A DNA stretch of 64,000 bases from Roseburia sp. 1XD42-69 (GTDB lineage Bacteria > Bacillota > Clostridia > Lachnospirales > Lachnospiraceae), in the NCBI RefSeq assembly GCF_003612565.1, contig NZ_RAZG01000007.1:1-64000 (forward strand). Reading direction: 5' to 3'. The position numbers and the translations under genes are program-made. The notes below the pieces were generated by a model. The model ran no database searches, had not been told where the DNA came from, and saw only the letters and a program-made list of their open reading frames with translations. Below are positions 44,443-52,183 of this stretch, piece after piece (within the stretch, counting starts at the first letter, position 1; every line of letters begins with the position of its first letter).

Positions 44443-45438
44443 ATGAGAGAAGCAATCAAGCACAACAACGTAGTGATTTTTGATGATAGGGGGATTCCCT
44501 CTATTATGGTCCGGTTTGAGAATCCGAGGGCAGCAGTTACCCCGGAAATGTTCATTATCGGAGGGAAAGAGGTAGACGCTATCTATATTTCCAAGTACCC
44601 CAATAAGGTAATCAAGGGCAGGGCGTACAGTCTGCCAATGGTAGACCCGACAACGGAAATTACCTTTGATGAAGCCTTGGCAGCTTGCCGGACAAAGGGC
44701 GAGGGGTGGCACTTAATGACCGCTACCGAGTGGGAATATGTGTTAAATGAGAGCCGGAAGAAAGGCACGTTGCCCCACGGTAATACGGATTGGGGAAATG
44801 ATTATTACCACAAGGAAGAGCAGGGGGAGCGTGAGGGTTGCGGATACGGCAGGACGCTTACAGGGAGCGGCCCGGATACATGGAATCACGACCACACCGT
44901 ATACGGCGTATCAGACCTTAACGGCTTGGTATGGGAATGGTTGGCAGGGGTGCGTATCGTAAACGGCGTATTGGAGTACATACCGAACAATGACGCAGCC
45001 TTGGCAGGGTGCGACCTTTCAAGGGATAGCAAGAAGTGGCAGGGGATTACCACGGACCAGGGCGGAAAAACCGCCGTGAGGGTCAATGTCGAGGGCGGGG
45101 AAATCACGATTACCGACAAGGCAGCAGGCGAGGACTACACCCCGGACTATGACGGCGTATCTTGGGAGGATTTAAAGGTTGACTTGCAGGAGATACCGCA
45201 GGCGTTATGCTACTTGGGAATCCTGCCCGAAAACGGCGTAAAAGAGGAAAAGGATACCTATGTATGGTTTGACGCTACCGAGGGGGAATATCTGCCTATC
45301 CGGGGGTCGAGTTTCTTCAGTACGTCCGGTTCGGGGCCGTCCGCCCTCGGCTTGAATGATCCCCGTTCCTACTCTAGCGGCGACGTGGGTTTCCGCTCCG
45401 CTTTTTATGAGGTAAACGGCAAACTGATTACTGAATAA
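44443..45438 (+). CDS. FGE/C-type-lectin-fold protein, candidate DGR variable protein
   Basis: A 331-aa phage protein of the formylglycine-generating-enzyme/C-lectin fold: GWHLMTATEWEYV (88-100) and YGVSDLNGLVWEW (154-166). Its last part, from RGSSF (R287) to GFRSAFY (318-324), follows the layout of variable regions retargeted by diversity-generating retroelements (RGGSW...RS...GFRSA). In such proteins this surface binds ligands and is rewritten by reverse-transcribed, adenine-mutated copies of a template repeat. A 7-bp hairpin lies 7 nt after the stop. No reverse transcriptase or template repeat occurs in the window. GGAGG-type RBS. An FGE enzyme is less likely, as catalytic cysteines are not evident. 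Confidence 0.72.
   Translation: MREAIKHNNVVIFDDRGIPSIMVRFENPRAAVTPEMFIIGGKEVDAIYISKYPNKVIKGRAYSLPMVDPTTEITFDEALAACRTKGEGWHLMTATEWEYVLNESRKKGTLPHGNTDWGNDYYHKEEQGEREGCGYGRTLTGSGPDTWNHDHTVYGVSDLNGLVWEWLAGVRIVNGVLEYIPNNDAALAGCDLSRDSKKWQGITTDQGGKTAVRVNVEGGEITITDKAAGEDYTPDYDGVSWEDLKVDLQEIPQALCYLGILPENGVKEEKDTYVWFDATEGEYLPIRGSSFFSTSGSGPSALGLNDPRSYSSGDVGFRSAFYEVNGKLITE
45301..45411 (+). other. putative DGR variable region
   Basis: Codons 287 to about 323, bounded by the conserved RG and GFRSAFY ends. GC-rich third positions and many Ser, Gly and Asn/Asp codons fall where template AAY codons would be mutated. The 3' end is conserved in type and close to the hairpin. Confidence 0.55.
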
Positions 45439-45445
45439 CTGTTTA

Positions 45446-45463
45446 GGGGTGCGGTAGCACCCC
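45446..45463 (+). other. post-VR hairpin with GGTA tetraloop
   Basis: GGGGTGC-GGTA-GCACCCC: a perfect 7-bp GC-rich stem with a 4-nt loop fitting GRNA, 7 nt after the stop of the candidate variable protein. A hairpin/cruciform of this size and loop just beyond the variable region is a target-recognition element in characterised DGRs. There is no T tract, so it is not a typical terminator. Confidence 0.62.
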
Positions 45464-45486
45464 ATGAGAAGAAAGGAGAGGTAAGC

Positions 45487-45729
45487 GTGGCGGATAAAAT
45501 CAGATGTGCGGATTGCGAGCATTGCAAGGGGTTTAGGAAAGCGAGTAATACCAGGTCGAGTTTTTCTTGCGAACACCCCGACCAAAAATATATTTTGGAT
45601 TATTTCAAAGACCATAGGATACAGAAAATGCCCGGTTTCCTTGGGTACGGTAAGCCGTTTTCAAGCGAAGTGCCTATAAAAACGTCCCCGGCGTGGTGTC
45701 CTAAGAAAAAGCAGGAGGGCGGAAAGTGA
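45487..45729 (+). CDS. Cys-rich phage protein, 80 aa
   Basis: An 80-aa protein starting at GTG (GGAGAGG upstream). Cysteines in CADCEHC, one later Cys in SFSCEHP and a C-terminal WCPKK suggest one zinc site. Unknown function. Its stop overlaps the next start. Confidence 0.55.
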   Translation: MADKIRCADCEHCKGFRKASNTRSSFSCEHPDQKYILDYFKDHRIQKMPGFLGYGKPFSSEVPIKTSPAWCPKKKQEGGK

Positions 45730-45896
45730 AAGTAATATCACAGGTAAGCGATTTTGGGTTGACCGAGGGCAGGGAGTACGAGGTATTGGAAGAAAGTGCA
45801 GGATTCTACAAAGTGCAGCTTGACAACGGCAATATCTCATATAGGAACGGCTATTTATTCAATAAAGGCAAGGGAGGGGCGGAAGATGAAGTATAG
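45726..45896 (+). CDS. small phage protein, 56 aa
   Basis: A 56-codon frame with a GTG start overlapping the previous stop (GTGA). The first 45 residues, including LTEGREYEVLEESAGFYKV, look like a short SH3-like beta barrel as in many small phage proteins. Overlaps the next gene by 11 nt. Confidence 0.5.
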   Translation: MKVISQVSDFGLTEGREYEVLEESAGFYKVQLDNGNISYRNGYLFNKGKGGAEDEV

Positions 45897-46365
45897 GGCG
45901 TTGGCGTACAACAAGGCGGAGGACAGATTTTATTATGTTTACGGTCTGCCCTCTTACGGATTCGATACGGAAGAAATCGGGGAAATGGGAACGCCGGACG
46001 GCGATTTTACGGAAATCAACCCCACAACCCTTGGCAGGGGGACCGGCTACACGGACATAACAGGCACGGAAATTTTCACGGGCGATATTACGGAGTTGGA
46101 AGTAGACGGAGAAAAACGGCGGTTTACGGTAATCGAAACTACGGTTGACCGGGAATATAACACACTGCCCGGATTTGACGGTAAGACCGTGAAAGTGAGG
46201 TTGCAGGGGGTAATAGCCTTTGAGTGGCAGCAGGACGGAAAAGACTATATCCTGCTACCGTGCGTGGATAAGAAAGGCGTGTGCGATACGGAGCGTATGC
46301 GGATTGTCGGGGATATTCACACAAGGGCGGAAAGGGGCGGTAATGGAAGCAAGGGCAAAGAGTAG
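45886..46365 (+). CDS. YopX-family phage protein
   Basis: A 159-aa protein opening MKYRALAYNKAEDRFYYVYG. The later YTDITGTEIFTGDI corresponds to the YopX signature (YTGLKDxNGxEIYEGDI). YopX proteins are frequent in Firmicutes phages; function unknown. Good RBS (GGGAGGGG). Confidence 0.7.
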   Translation: MKYRALAYNKAEDRFYYVYGLPSYGFDTEEIGEMGTPDGDFTEINPTTLGRGTGYTDITGTEIFTGDITELEVDGEKRRFTVIETTVDREYNTLPGFDGKTVKVRLQGVIAFEWQQDGKDYILLPCVDKKGVCDTERMRIVGDIHTRAERGGNGSKGKE

Positions 46366-46954
46366 CGGTACGCCCTACCCTATATGGGTGTACGGCGAAT
46401 ATCTGACAGAACCGCCAAAACGACCAAACGGGGCGTTACGCCCCGTGGGTCACTACATAGACAAGGGCGGTTATCCGGGTGCGAATGTGTACGCCGTGGA
46501 TATTTCCACCCTCTGCAAAGGCACGGCAGCGGTTGACGGCAGGGGCAGCAGGATATACACGCAGGACATTCTTTTACACGAAGCAGAGGACGAAATAGGG
46601 TACTTTGTCGTGGAGGACGAAGAAACGGCGGTTGATGTGGTTTGGGGCGAAATAGTGGCACTAGGACGCTTGCAGGCAGGGGATATAAGCATAGTCGGCA
46701 ACACGGTAGATTACCCGGATTTTATAGAGGGTATGAGATACCACGTTGAAAACGGTCTGAATGTGCCTTATCTGCCCTCACTGGACGTAATGGCTACGCC
46801 GTTACCGTTTCTGAAAATGACTTGCTTAAAATGCGGATATGTTACGCTTGGTTGCTGTTATGTGGCACGGCATAAGGATTGTGGCGGATTCTTTACAATG
46901 GATTTTGCAACGAAGATTTACAGGAAAGGAGAAAAAGAAAAGGCGTTTGCATAG
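46343..46954 (+). CDS. YopX-like phage protein with C-terminal Cys cluster
   Basis: A 203-aa protein whose GRGSRIYTQDILLHE resembles the YopX signature of the preceding gene. The C-terminal part has CLKCGYVTLGCC and a later HKDC that could bind zinc. The ATG overlaps the upstream gene by 23 nt with GGGGCGG as RBS. Last gene of the left-end operon. Confidence 0.55.
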   Translation: MEARAKSSGTPYPIWVYGEYLTEPPKRPNGALRPVGHYIDKGGYPGANVYAVDISTLCKGTAAVDGRGSRIYTQDILLHEAEDEIGYFVVEDEETAVDVVWGEIVALGRLQAGDISIVGNTVDYPDFIEGMRYHVENGLNVPYLPSLDVMATPLPFLKMTCLKCGYVTLGCCYVARHKDCGGFFTMDFATKIYRKGEKEKAFA

Positions 46955-46974
46955 TGGCATACGCAAACGCCTTT
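46938..46974 (+). terminator. terminator-like hairpin of the left-end operon
   Basis: AAAGGCGTTTGC pairs with GCAAACGCCTTT around a 12-nt loop, overlapping the end of the preceding gene. Only a weak T stretch follows. Confidence 0.6.
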
Positions 46975-47119
46975 CATTGCCTTATAGCAAATAATTAAAC
47001 CTACTCAAATTATACTATAAGGCTTATGGAAAGTCAATAAGCAACCTCTGAAAACGTGTAAGAAATGGCACGTTTCGGACCTTGTATGGGGTATTAACAT
47101 CAAGGGCAATACTATATTA

Positions 47120-47155
47120 TATACTTATATAAGTACATATAGTTATATAAGTATA
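47120..47155. promoter_or_regulatory. palindromic sites 1 and 2 (ACTTATATAAGT type)
   Basis: Two adjacent palindromes, cores 47123-47134 and 47141-47152 (second with AGTT), centres 18 bp apart, about 65 nt before the Rep gene. The same palindrome recurs three times near 54.6 kb. The rest of this 260-nt gap holds the hairpin above and a 7-bp inverted repeat AAACGTG/CACGTTT (47052-47075). Confidence 0.65.
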
Positions 47156-47216
47156 TGGTTAGGTTGATGTACCCTTTATGAGGGGAGGGGTTGGGTAGTA
47201 TAAGGAGAGTGCAGGA

Positions 47217-48074
47217 ATGGCAAGAAAAAAATTCATAAGAGAGAAAAGGATTTATTGCGGGGAGGAATATTTAGAGGTTGATATAGTACCCGTTACCAAT
47301 ATGCCGGAAGCAGGCAAGGAAAAAAAAGGGAAGTCCTCACAGGCTCAAAAGAATCTGAATGACAAGCGGAGTAAAAGGCGTTTCGTGCAGATAGCCAATA
47401 CCAACTTTGGGGCAGATGATTTACATATATCAGCAACCTATAACGAAGAGCATTTGCCTATAACCTTGGAGGAAGCGGAAAGGAACGTACACAACTATCT
47501 TGACAGGGTAAAAAGGAGAATGAAGAGGGTCACAGGGCAGGACTTAAAATATATGCTTGTCACGGAGTATACGCCGGAAGAGGAAGAGGGGCAGTTGACC
47601 CTAGAGGGCATGGAGGATAAGCAGACAAGGGCGGTTAGAATCCACCACCATATTATCTTGAATGGAGGGTTGAGCCGTGACGATTTGGAATTGATGTGGA
47701 GTGCGACCCGGATTAACTGGAAAAAGGCACAGAATGACACGGAATATAGGAAAACCGTAGATTATTTGGGATTCGTGAATTGTGACAGATTGCAGCCAAA
47801 CGAGAACGGTATAGAGGGGTTAGTAAACTATATCAACAAGAGGAAAAAGGGGTGCAAAAAGTGGTCTACCTCTATGAATCTGAAAAAGCCAAAAGAGAAG
47901 AAGAACGACCATAAATACAGTTTCCGAAAGTTGCGGACATTGGCACAGACCCCGGAAGATAAAGAGATATGGCGTAAGCAATATAAAGGGTATGAGCCTA
48001 CAAAGATAGATTTTCAGTATAACGAATATACCGGGTGGAGCGTCTACCTACGGTTACGGAAAATAAGGAAGTGA
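47217..48074 (+). CDS. rolling-circle-type Rep (HUH endonuclease)
   Basis: A 285-aa protein with the three HUH motifs in order: LHISATYNEEHLP (69-81), RIHHHIILNG with H143-H145, and GLVNYINKRK with candidate catalytic Tyr205 and Lys208. Proteins of this type nick one strand at an origin and stay joined to the 5' end through tyrosine. It resembles the ORF2/G2P-like Rep group found on phages and plasmids. AT-rich palindromes just upstream may form part of the origin. In a tailed phage this is unusual and points to plasmid-style replication. Confidence 0.75.
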   Translation: MARKKFIREKRIYCGEEYLEVDIVPVTNMPEAGKEKKGKSSQAQKNLNDKRSKRRFVQIANTNFGADDLHISATYNEEHLPITLEEAERNVHNYLDRVKRRMKRVTGQDLKYMLVTEYTPEEEEGQLTLEGMEDKQTRAVRIHHHIILNGGLSRDDLELMWSATRINWKKAQNDTEYRKTVDYLGFVNCDRLQPNENGIEGLVNYINKRKKGCKKWSTSMNLKKPKEKKNDHKYSFRKLRTLAQTPEDKEIWRKQYKGYEPTKIDFQYNEYTGWSVYLRLRKIRK

Positions 48075-48078
48075 CGGT

Positions 48079-48576
48079 ATGCAGCAGGATATAAAGCAGT
48101 TGATAAGAGAAAAGATAAAAATGCAAGGGGTAAAAATGGAAATTAGACCAATAACCCTAAAGCAGGCAAGCGATTTTATCAACCAATATCACAGACATCA
48201 TAAAGCTACAATAGGCTGCAAGTTTGCCGTTGGATTATATAAAGGAGATACGATTATAGGTTGTGCGGTATGTGGCAGACCTGTAAGCAGATATTTAGAT
48301 AACGGCTTTACTTGTGAAATAAATAGACTATGCACAGACGGAACAAAAAACGCTTGTTCAATGCTATATGGTGCTTGTTGCAGGATAGCAAAGGAAATGG
48401 GGTATAGGAAAATTATCACTTATATTCTGCAAAGTGAGGACGGAGCGAGTTTGAAAGCAAGTAATTTTATTTGCGAGGGGGCAGCAGGGGGAACGCATTG
48501 GACAGGGGCAAGGGATAGAGGGCAGGAGATACCGCAGGAGTTAAAAACACGGTGGGTAAGGATATTGAGGAAGTGA
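48079..48576 (+). CDS. GNAT-like protein, XF1762 type
   Basis: A 165-aa protein resembling small acetyltransferase-fold proteins of phages: ATIGCKFAVGLYKGDTIIGCA as substrate strand, GYRKIITYILQSEDGASLKASN as the acetyl-CoA helix region and a final WTGARDRGQEIP motif. The start could be ATG 57 nt downstream (MEIRPITLKQ), which matches the domain onset better. Role unknown. Confidence 0.65.
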   Translation: MQQDIKQLIREKIKMQGVKMEIRPITLKQASDFINQYHRHHKATIGCKFAVGLYKGDTIIGCAVCGRPVSRYLDNGFTCEINRLCTDGTKNACSMLYGACCRIAKEMGYRKIITYILQSEDGASLKASNFICEGAAGGTHWTGARDRGQEIPQELKTRWVRILRK

Positions 48577-48586
48577 GGAATAAAGA

Positions 48587-49531
48587 TTGATTATTGGACT
48601 ACATGACAGTGAAAAAGAGCATTTCAAACACAAAAAGACGTTCCCTAACTACGCCCTTATGAAAATATCCGCATACCACAAGGCAAAGGGGGATTCCGTG
48701 GAGTGGTGGGACCCTGCAAAAGATTACGATTTGGTCTATTCGTCAAAGATATTCGATTTTACGGAGGAAAACAAAGACCTACCGCCGGATACCATAAAAG
48801 GCGGTACAGGCTACGACATAGAGAAGAAACTACCGCAGGAAATAGATGATATGTACCCGGATTATTCCATATACCCCGATTGTGATTATGCGATAGGCTA
48901 CATTACTAGGGGTTGCCCCAATAAATGCCCTTGGTGCTATGTTCCGAGGAAAGAGGGCAATATAAAGCCTTACAGGCGGTGGACGGAGTTAGTGCGGTAC
49001 GATACGCCGGATTTAATTTTAATGGATAATAACATATTGGCAAGCGAATACGGAATATCGCAGCTAAAGGATATGGCAGGCAAGGGGTGGAGAATCGACC
49101 TCAATCAAGGAATGGACGCACGGTTGGTAACGGAGGAAATAGCGGACGTATTGGCAAGCCTGCAATGGATAAAGTATTTTCGTTTTTCTTGCGATACCGT
49201 AAGCCAAGTAAAGCACATTAACAGGGTGGCGGGATTATTGGCGGAAAGGGGAATCAAGCCGTATCGGCTCTTTGTCTATCTGCTTGTGAGGAAAGACCTA
49301 GACGAAGCAGATTATAGGGTGCAGCAGTTGAGGAAACATAAGGGCATACACCTATACGCCCAGGCGGAGCGTAACGAGGGTTTGGGTATCCGTCCGAACA
49401 AAGCACAGCTTGAATTTACCAACCGCTACATATATGGAAATCTGTATAGGAAAGAAACTTGGAAAGAGTACATAAATAAAAGACCTTGGGTAAAGCAGAG
49501 ATTGGAGGTATCAAATGATTGTAACGATTGA
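48587..49531 (+). CDS. phage radical SAM protein
   Basis: A 314-aa protein with CPNKCPWC (C110, C114, C117), the CX3CX2C motif that holds the 4Fe-4S cluster and starts radical chemistry with SAM. Before it is a ~100-residue Rossmann-like domain similar in layout to B12-binding domains but without an obvious DxHxxG. It starts at TTG. It stands between a GNAT-like protein and a DnaQ-type nuclease, so nucleic acid or nucleotide modification is a fair guess; no substrate is known. Confidence 0.75.
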   Translation: MIIGLHDSEKEHFKHKKTFPNYALMKISAYHKAKGDSVEWWDPAKDYDLVYSSKIFDFTEENKDLPPDTIKGGTGYDIEKKLPQEIDDMYPDYSIYPDCDYAIGYITRGCPNKCPWCYVPRKEGNIKPYRRWTELVRYDTPDLILMDNNILASEYGISQLKDMAGKGWRIDLNQGMDARLVTEEIADVLASLQWIKYFRFSCDTVSQVKHINRVAGLLAERGIKPYRLFVYLLVRKDLDEADYRVQQLRKHKGIHLYAQAERNEGLGIRPNKAQLEFTNRYIYGNLYRKETWKEYINKRPWVKQRLEVSNDCND

Positions 49532-50027
49532 TTTTGAAACAACGGGATTCAGAGCAGGAAAGGACGAAGTTTTACAAGTGTCTATCATAGACGAAGAATT
49601 TAATACCCTGCTTAATGCGTATTGCAGACCGAACAATAAGGACAGTTGGGAGGACGCACAGAGGGTACACGGAATCACACCGCAGAAAGTAAAAGCCTGC
49701 TGCCCCTTTTCCTGCTATGTGCAGGCGGTAACGGAAATTCTGAATAAGGCGGATAACGTGATAGCCTACAATGCGGATTTTGAAAACGGATTCTTGAAAG
49801 CCTACGGTATCTATATAGACCCCGGAAAATGGATTGACCCTATGGTAATCTTTGCGAGAATCTACGGAGAATACGACAGCTACCACGATTCGTACAAATG
49901 GCAGAAACTTAGCAAATGTGCGGACTACTACGGATACGAGTTTAAAGCACATGATTCTTTAGAGGACGCAAAAGCAACCCTTTATTGCTATAAGAAAATG
50001 GAAGAGGGGAGGGAAAAGAAATGTTGA
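49515..50027 (+). CDS. DnaQ-like 3'-5' exonuclease (DEDDh)
   Basis: A 170-aa nuclease with all five DEDDh residues: D6 and E8 in TIDFETTG, D88 in YNADFE, H146 and D151 in AHDSLEDA. It removes nucleotides from 3' ends of DNA or RNA using two metal ions. It overlaps the radical SAM gene by 17 nt and the next gene by 7 nt. Confidence 0.85.
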   Translation: MIVTIDFETTGFRAGKDEVLQVSIIDEEFNTLLNAYCRPNNKDSWEDAQRVHGITPQKVKACCPFSCYVQAVTEILNKADNVIAYNADFENGFLKAYGIYIDPGKWIDPMVIFARIYGEYDSYHDSYKWQKLSKCADYYGYEFKAHDSLEDAKATLYCYKKMEEGREKKC

Positions 50028-50338
50028 CCCTGCCAACAATAGGTAAATGGTTTTATATGATTCTGTCCGGGGGAAAGGGGGAGGAATACAGGGAGATAAA
50101 GCCGTATTACACAAGTCGTTTCAAGAAAATATTTGATATGTTCCCTCATTCAAATATACCGTGTGGGACCGATAAAAGGGAAATCAAATTTAGGAATGGA
50201 TACGGAAAAGATAAGCCGGAATTTGTAGCACGTTGCACCTTGGATATTAAAACAGGTCGGGAAGAGTGGGGAGCAGAGCCGGGGAAAGAGTATTACACAC
50301 TGAAAATACATGAGATTACAGAAAGGAGCGGTTGTTGA
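50021..50338 (+). CDS. ASCH-domain protein
   Basis: A 105-aa protein beginning MLTLPTIGKWFYMILSGGKG then EEYREIKPYY, the hallmark opening of phage ASCH (PUA-like) domains that bind RNA or modified nucleotides. The C-terminal strand YYTLKIHEI is typical. Unknown target. Confidence 0.75.
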   Translation: MLTLPTIGKWFYMILSGGKGEEYREIKPYYTSRFKKIFDMFPHSNIPCGTDKREIKFRNGYGKDKPEFVARCTLDIKTGREEWGAEPGKEYYTLKIHEITERSGC

Positions 50339-50339
50339 T

Positions 50340-50582
50340 ATGCAGGCAGCAGGATTTGTAGCACATTCTCCTTATGAGGTAGGGGATAAGGTCAATATAA
50401 CATTACATGGCGGTATAGGGATAGTCGGCGGACCGGTTACGGCAAGGTCCGCAGAGGTAACAATAACGGATATATTTGCGGTACATTCCGTTAAAAGGAA
50501 TCAAGTAACCTTTATGTACGAGATTAACGATACAAAGGTACTGAAATTAGTTGATTGGGAGGTATTAAAGCGTGAGAAATAG
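50340..50582 (+). CDS. hypothetical phage protein, 80 aa
   Basis: An 80-aa mostly beta protein (YEVGDKVNITLHGGIG at the start). GAAAGGAG lies at a workable distance before this ATG, 1 nt after the previous stop. Unknown. Confidence 0.55.
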   Translation: MQAAGFVAHSPYEVGDKVNITLHGGIGIVGGPVTARSAEVTITDIFAVHSVKRNQVTFMYEINDTKVLKLVDWEVLKREK

Positions 50583-51189
50583 CGGATTTGTGACCGATTC
50601 GGACACGGAAAGAGAATTGCGGAAATGGCAGCAGGCAAGGGATATGCCAATAGACGCAGAGAAAATAAGGCAGCAGTATAAAAACAAGCAGAACAACGCC
50701 CAAGGGCAGCATTTTGAGCGTGAAATACTTGCAGGGTGCAGGATGTACGAGCAGAAAGGCATAGCCACGATAGACAAAACGCCGGAGCCGTTCCGTGTGA
50801 CAAGCAAGAACCATAGGACGGGGGAATTTACGGGGCGTTTCAGCACACACGCACAACCCGACTTTCAAGGGACCTTATACGGCGGTCGCTCTATCATGTT
50901 TGAAGCGAAGAGGACCGGGAAAGACAGGATAACCCGGAACGTCCTTACAGATACGCAAATGGATGTATTGGAGAAGCACAACCGATTAGGGGCGTTGTGC
51001 GGTGTCTGTATCTGTATACAAGATGATTTTTTCTTTATCCCTTGGAATGTGTGGCGTGATATGAAAGAAATGTACGGACGGCAGTATTTGAAAGCAGATG
51101 ATATAGAGGAATACAAGGTAAGGTTTGACGGTGCGGTACATTTCTTGCAGAACATAGACACGGGAATATTTACGGAGGGGCAGGCATGA
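50572..51189 (+). CDS. RecU-like Holliday junction resolvase
   Basis: A 205-aa PD-(D/E)xK nuclease: D97 in QPDFQG, then E111 and K113 in MFEAKRTG, the active site of RecU. The region NVLTDTQMDVLEKHNRLGAL and the FFIPWNVW C-terminal segment also match RecU. It cuts four-way junctions produced during phage recombination or replication. GTG start overlapping the previous gene. Confidence 0.8.
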   Translation: MRNSGFVTDSDTERELRKWQQARDMPIDAEKIRQQYKNKQNNAQGQHFEREILAGCRMYEQKGIATIDKTPEPFRVTSKNHRTGEFTGRFSTHAQPDFQGTLYGGRSIMFEAKRTGKDRITRNVLTDTQMDVLEKHNRLGALCGVCICIQDDFFFIPWNVWRDMKEMYGRQYLKADDIEEYKVRFDGAVHFLQNIDTGIFTEGQA

Positions 51190-51569
51190 GCGATAAGGAT
51201 ATGATTATAGAGTTGTTGGGGATTGCGGAGGTTGCAGAGGACGGAACGGTAGATTTTACCGACCGTGCAAAAGAAATCATTATGGACTTGGCGGAGAAGT
51301 ACAGAAAAACGCCCATATATGAGCAGGCGAAGAAAGAAACGCCGGATTGGGTCAACACCGCAACGGCAGCAGAGATTTACATACAAATGTGTGACCGTAT
51401 CGTAGAAGCACCTACCGTAACGCACATGATTTTTTCTACAAAGATACTGATACCGATTCTTTGGAAAAAGATACAGGAGGAAGAGGGAAAGGTATATTTC
51501 CGCAAGACGGCAGCAGTCGGTAAAACGGAATCGCTCTTAAATCAAATGGGCGAGATATTGGAATCTTAA
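51186..51569 (+). CDS. hypothetical phage protein, 127 aa
   Basis: A 127-aa mainly helical acidic protein; ATGA overlap with the RecU-like gene. No motif recognised. Confidence 0.55.
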   Translation: MSDKDMIIELLGIAEVAEDGTVDFTDRAKEIIMDLAEKYRKTPIYEQAKKETPDWVNTATAAEIYIQMCDRIVEAPTVTHMIFSTKILIPILWKKIQEEEGKVYFRKTAAVGKTESLLNQMGEILES

Positions 51570-51579
51570 GAGGTAGCCT

Positions 51580-51876
51580 ATGGCAGCAGTTGACAGGATA
51601 TTGAGCGGTTGTATTCCCTGCTACGGCATGATGAAAAAGGCAATGCCTGGACCGGAAAAGAAGAGCAGAAAGAACTATGAAAACCGCAGGCTTACGGAGG
51701 TTGACCCCAAGACCAAAAAGCCAAGGCTGAAAGCAGGAGTAAGCACGGAAAGGGCGGTTGAAGTCCTCTATATGTTTGAGAATACGGACGTATTGCCCTA
51801 TCAGATTGAGGAAATGAAAGTAACCATAGCAAACTTGCAGGCGAGGGTTAAGAAATTGGAGGATTGGCAGGAATGA
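51580..51876 (+). CDS. hypothetical phage protein with C-terminal coiled coil
   Basis: A 98-aa basic protein (KKSRKNYENRRLTEVDPKTK) ending in a coiled coil (IEEMKVTIANLQARVKKLED). The stop overlaps the next start. Unknown. Confidence 0.55.
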   Translation: MAAVDRILSGCIPCYGMMKKAMPGPEKKSRKNYENRRLTEVDPKTKKPRLKAGVSTERAVEVLYMFENTDVLPYQIEEMKVTIANLQARVKKLEDWQE

Positions 51877-52172
51877 AATATTATCACGCAGCACCAAGGG
51901 AAATAATGGTAAAGATTGCAGGTGAGGGGATAATCAAGAAATCGTGGGACGGAATGGTATACCTCTGCAAAGAAGCGGTTGATTCGTGCAAATTTCTTAT
52001 AATGCGAGGAATGAAAGAAATGAGCGTTATAGAAATTGAGTTGGACGAAAACGAGGTTGCAGAATCTTACGACCATTCGGAAGCATTTTTTAAATGCAAG
52101 GCTTATATGCACAATGGAGATATAAAACTGACAGGAAAAGAAAGAATATGGGATTATTCTTTTAATGTGTAA
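51873..52172 (+). CDS. small protein resembling an ADP-ribosyltransferase fold
   Basis: A 99-aa protein. YYHAAPREIMVKIAGEGIIK, then GMVYLCKEAVDS, and the strand VIEIELDENEV with a late YDHSEAF resemble the layout of small ART/KptA-like domains (H in first strand, short helix, Y-L strand). The length is small for a complete fold and the catalytic residues are unproven. ATGA overlap with the previous gene. Confidence 0.4.
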   Translation: MKYYHAAPREIMVKIAGEGIIKKSWDGMVYLCKEAVDSCKFLIMRGMKEMSVIEIELDENEVAESYDHSEAFFKCKAYMHNGDIKLTGKERIWDYSFNV

Positions 52173-52183
52173 GGGGGGAGAGT

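Noticed and set aside
44443-45438. Active formylglycine-generating enzyme
   Set aside because: The fold motif is present but no catalytic cysteine pair is evident and the context is a phage operon with no sulfatase.
46955-47216. CRISPR array made of the AT-rich repeats
   Set aside because: Only two palindromic copies with irregular spacing here and three elsewhere; no repeat-spacer periodicity or cas genes.
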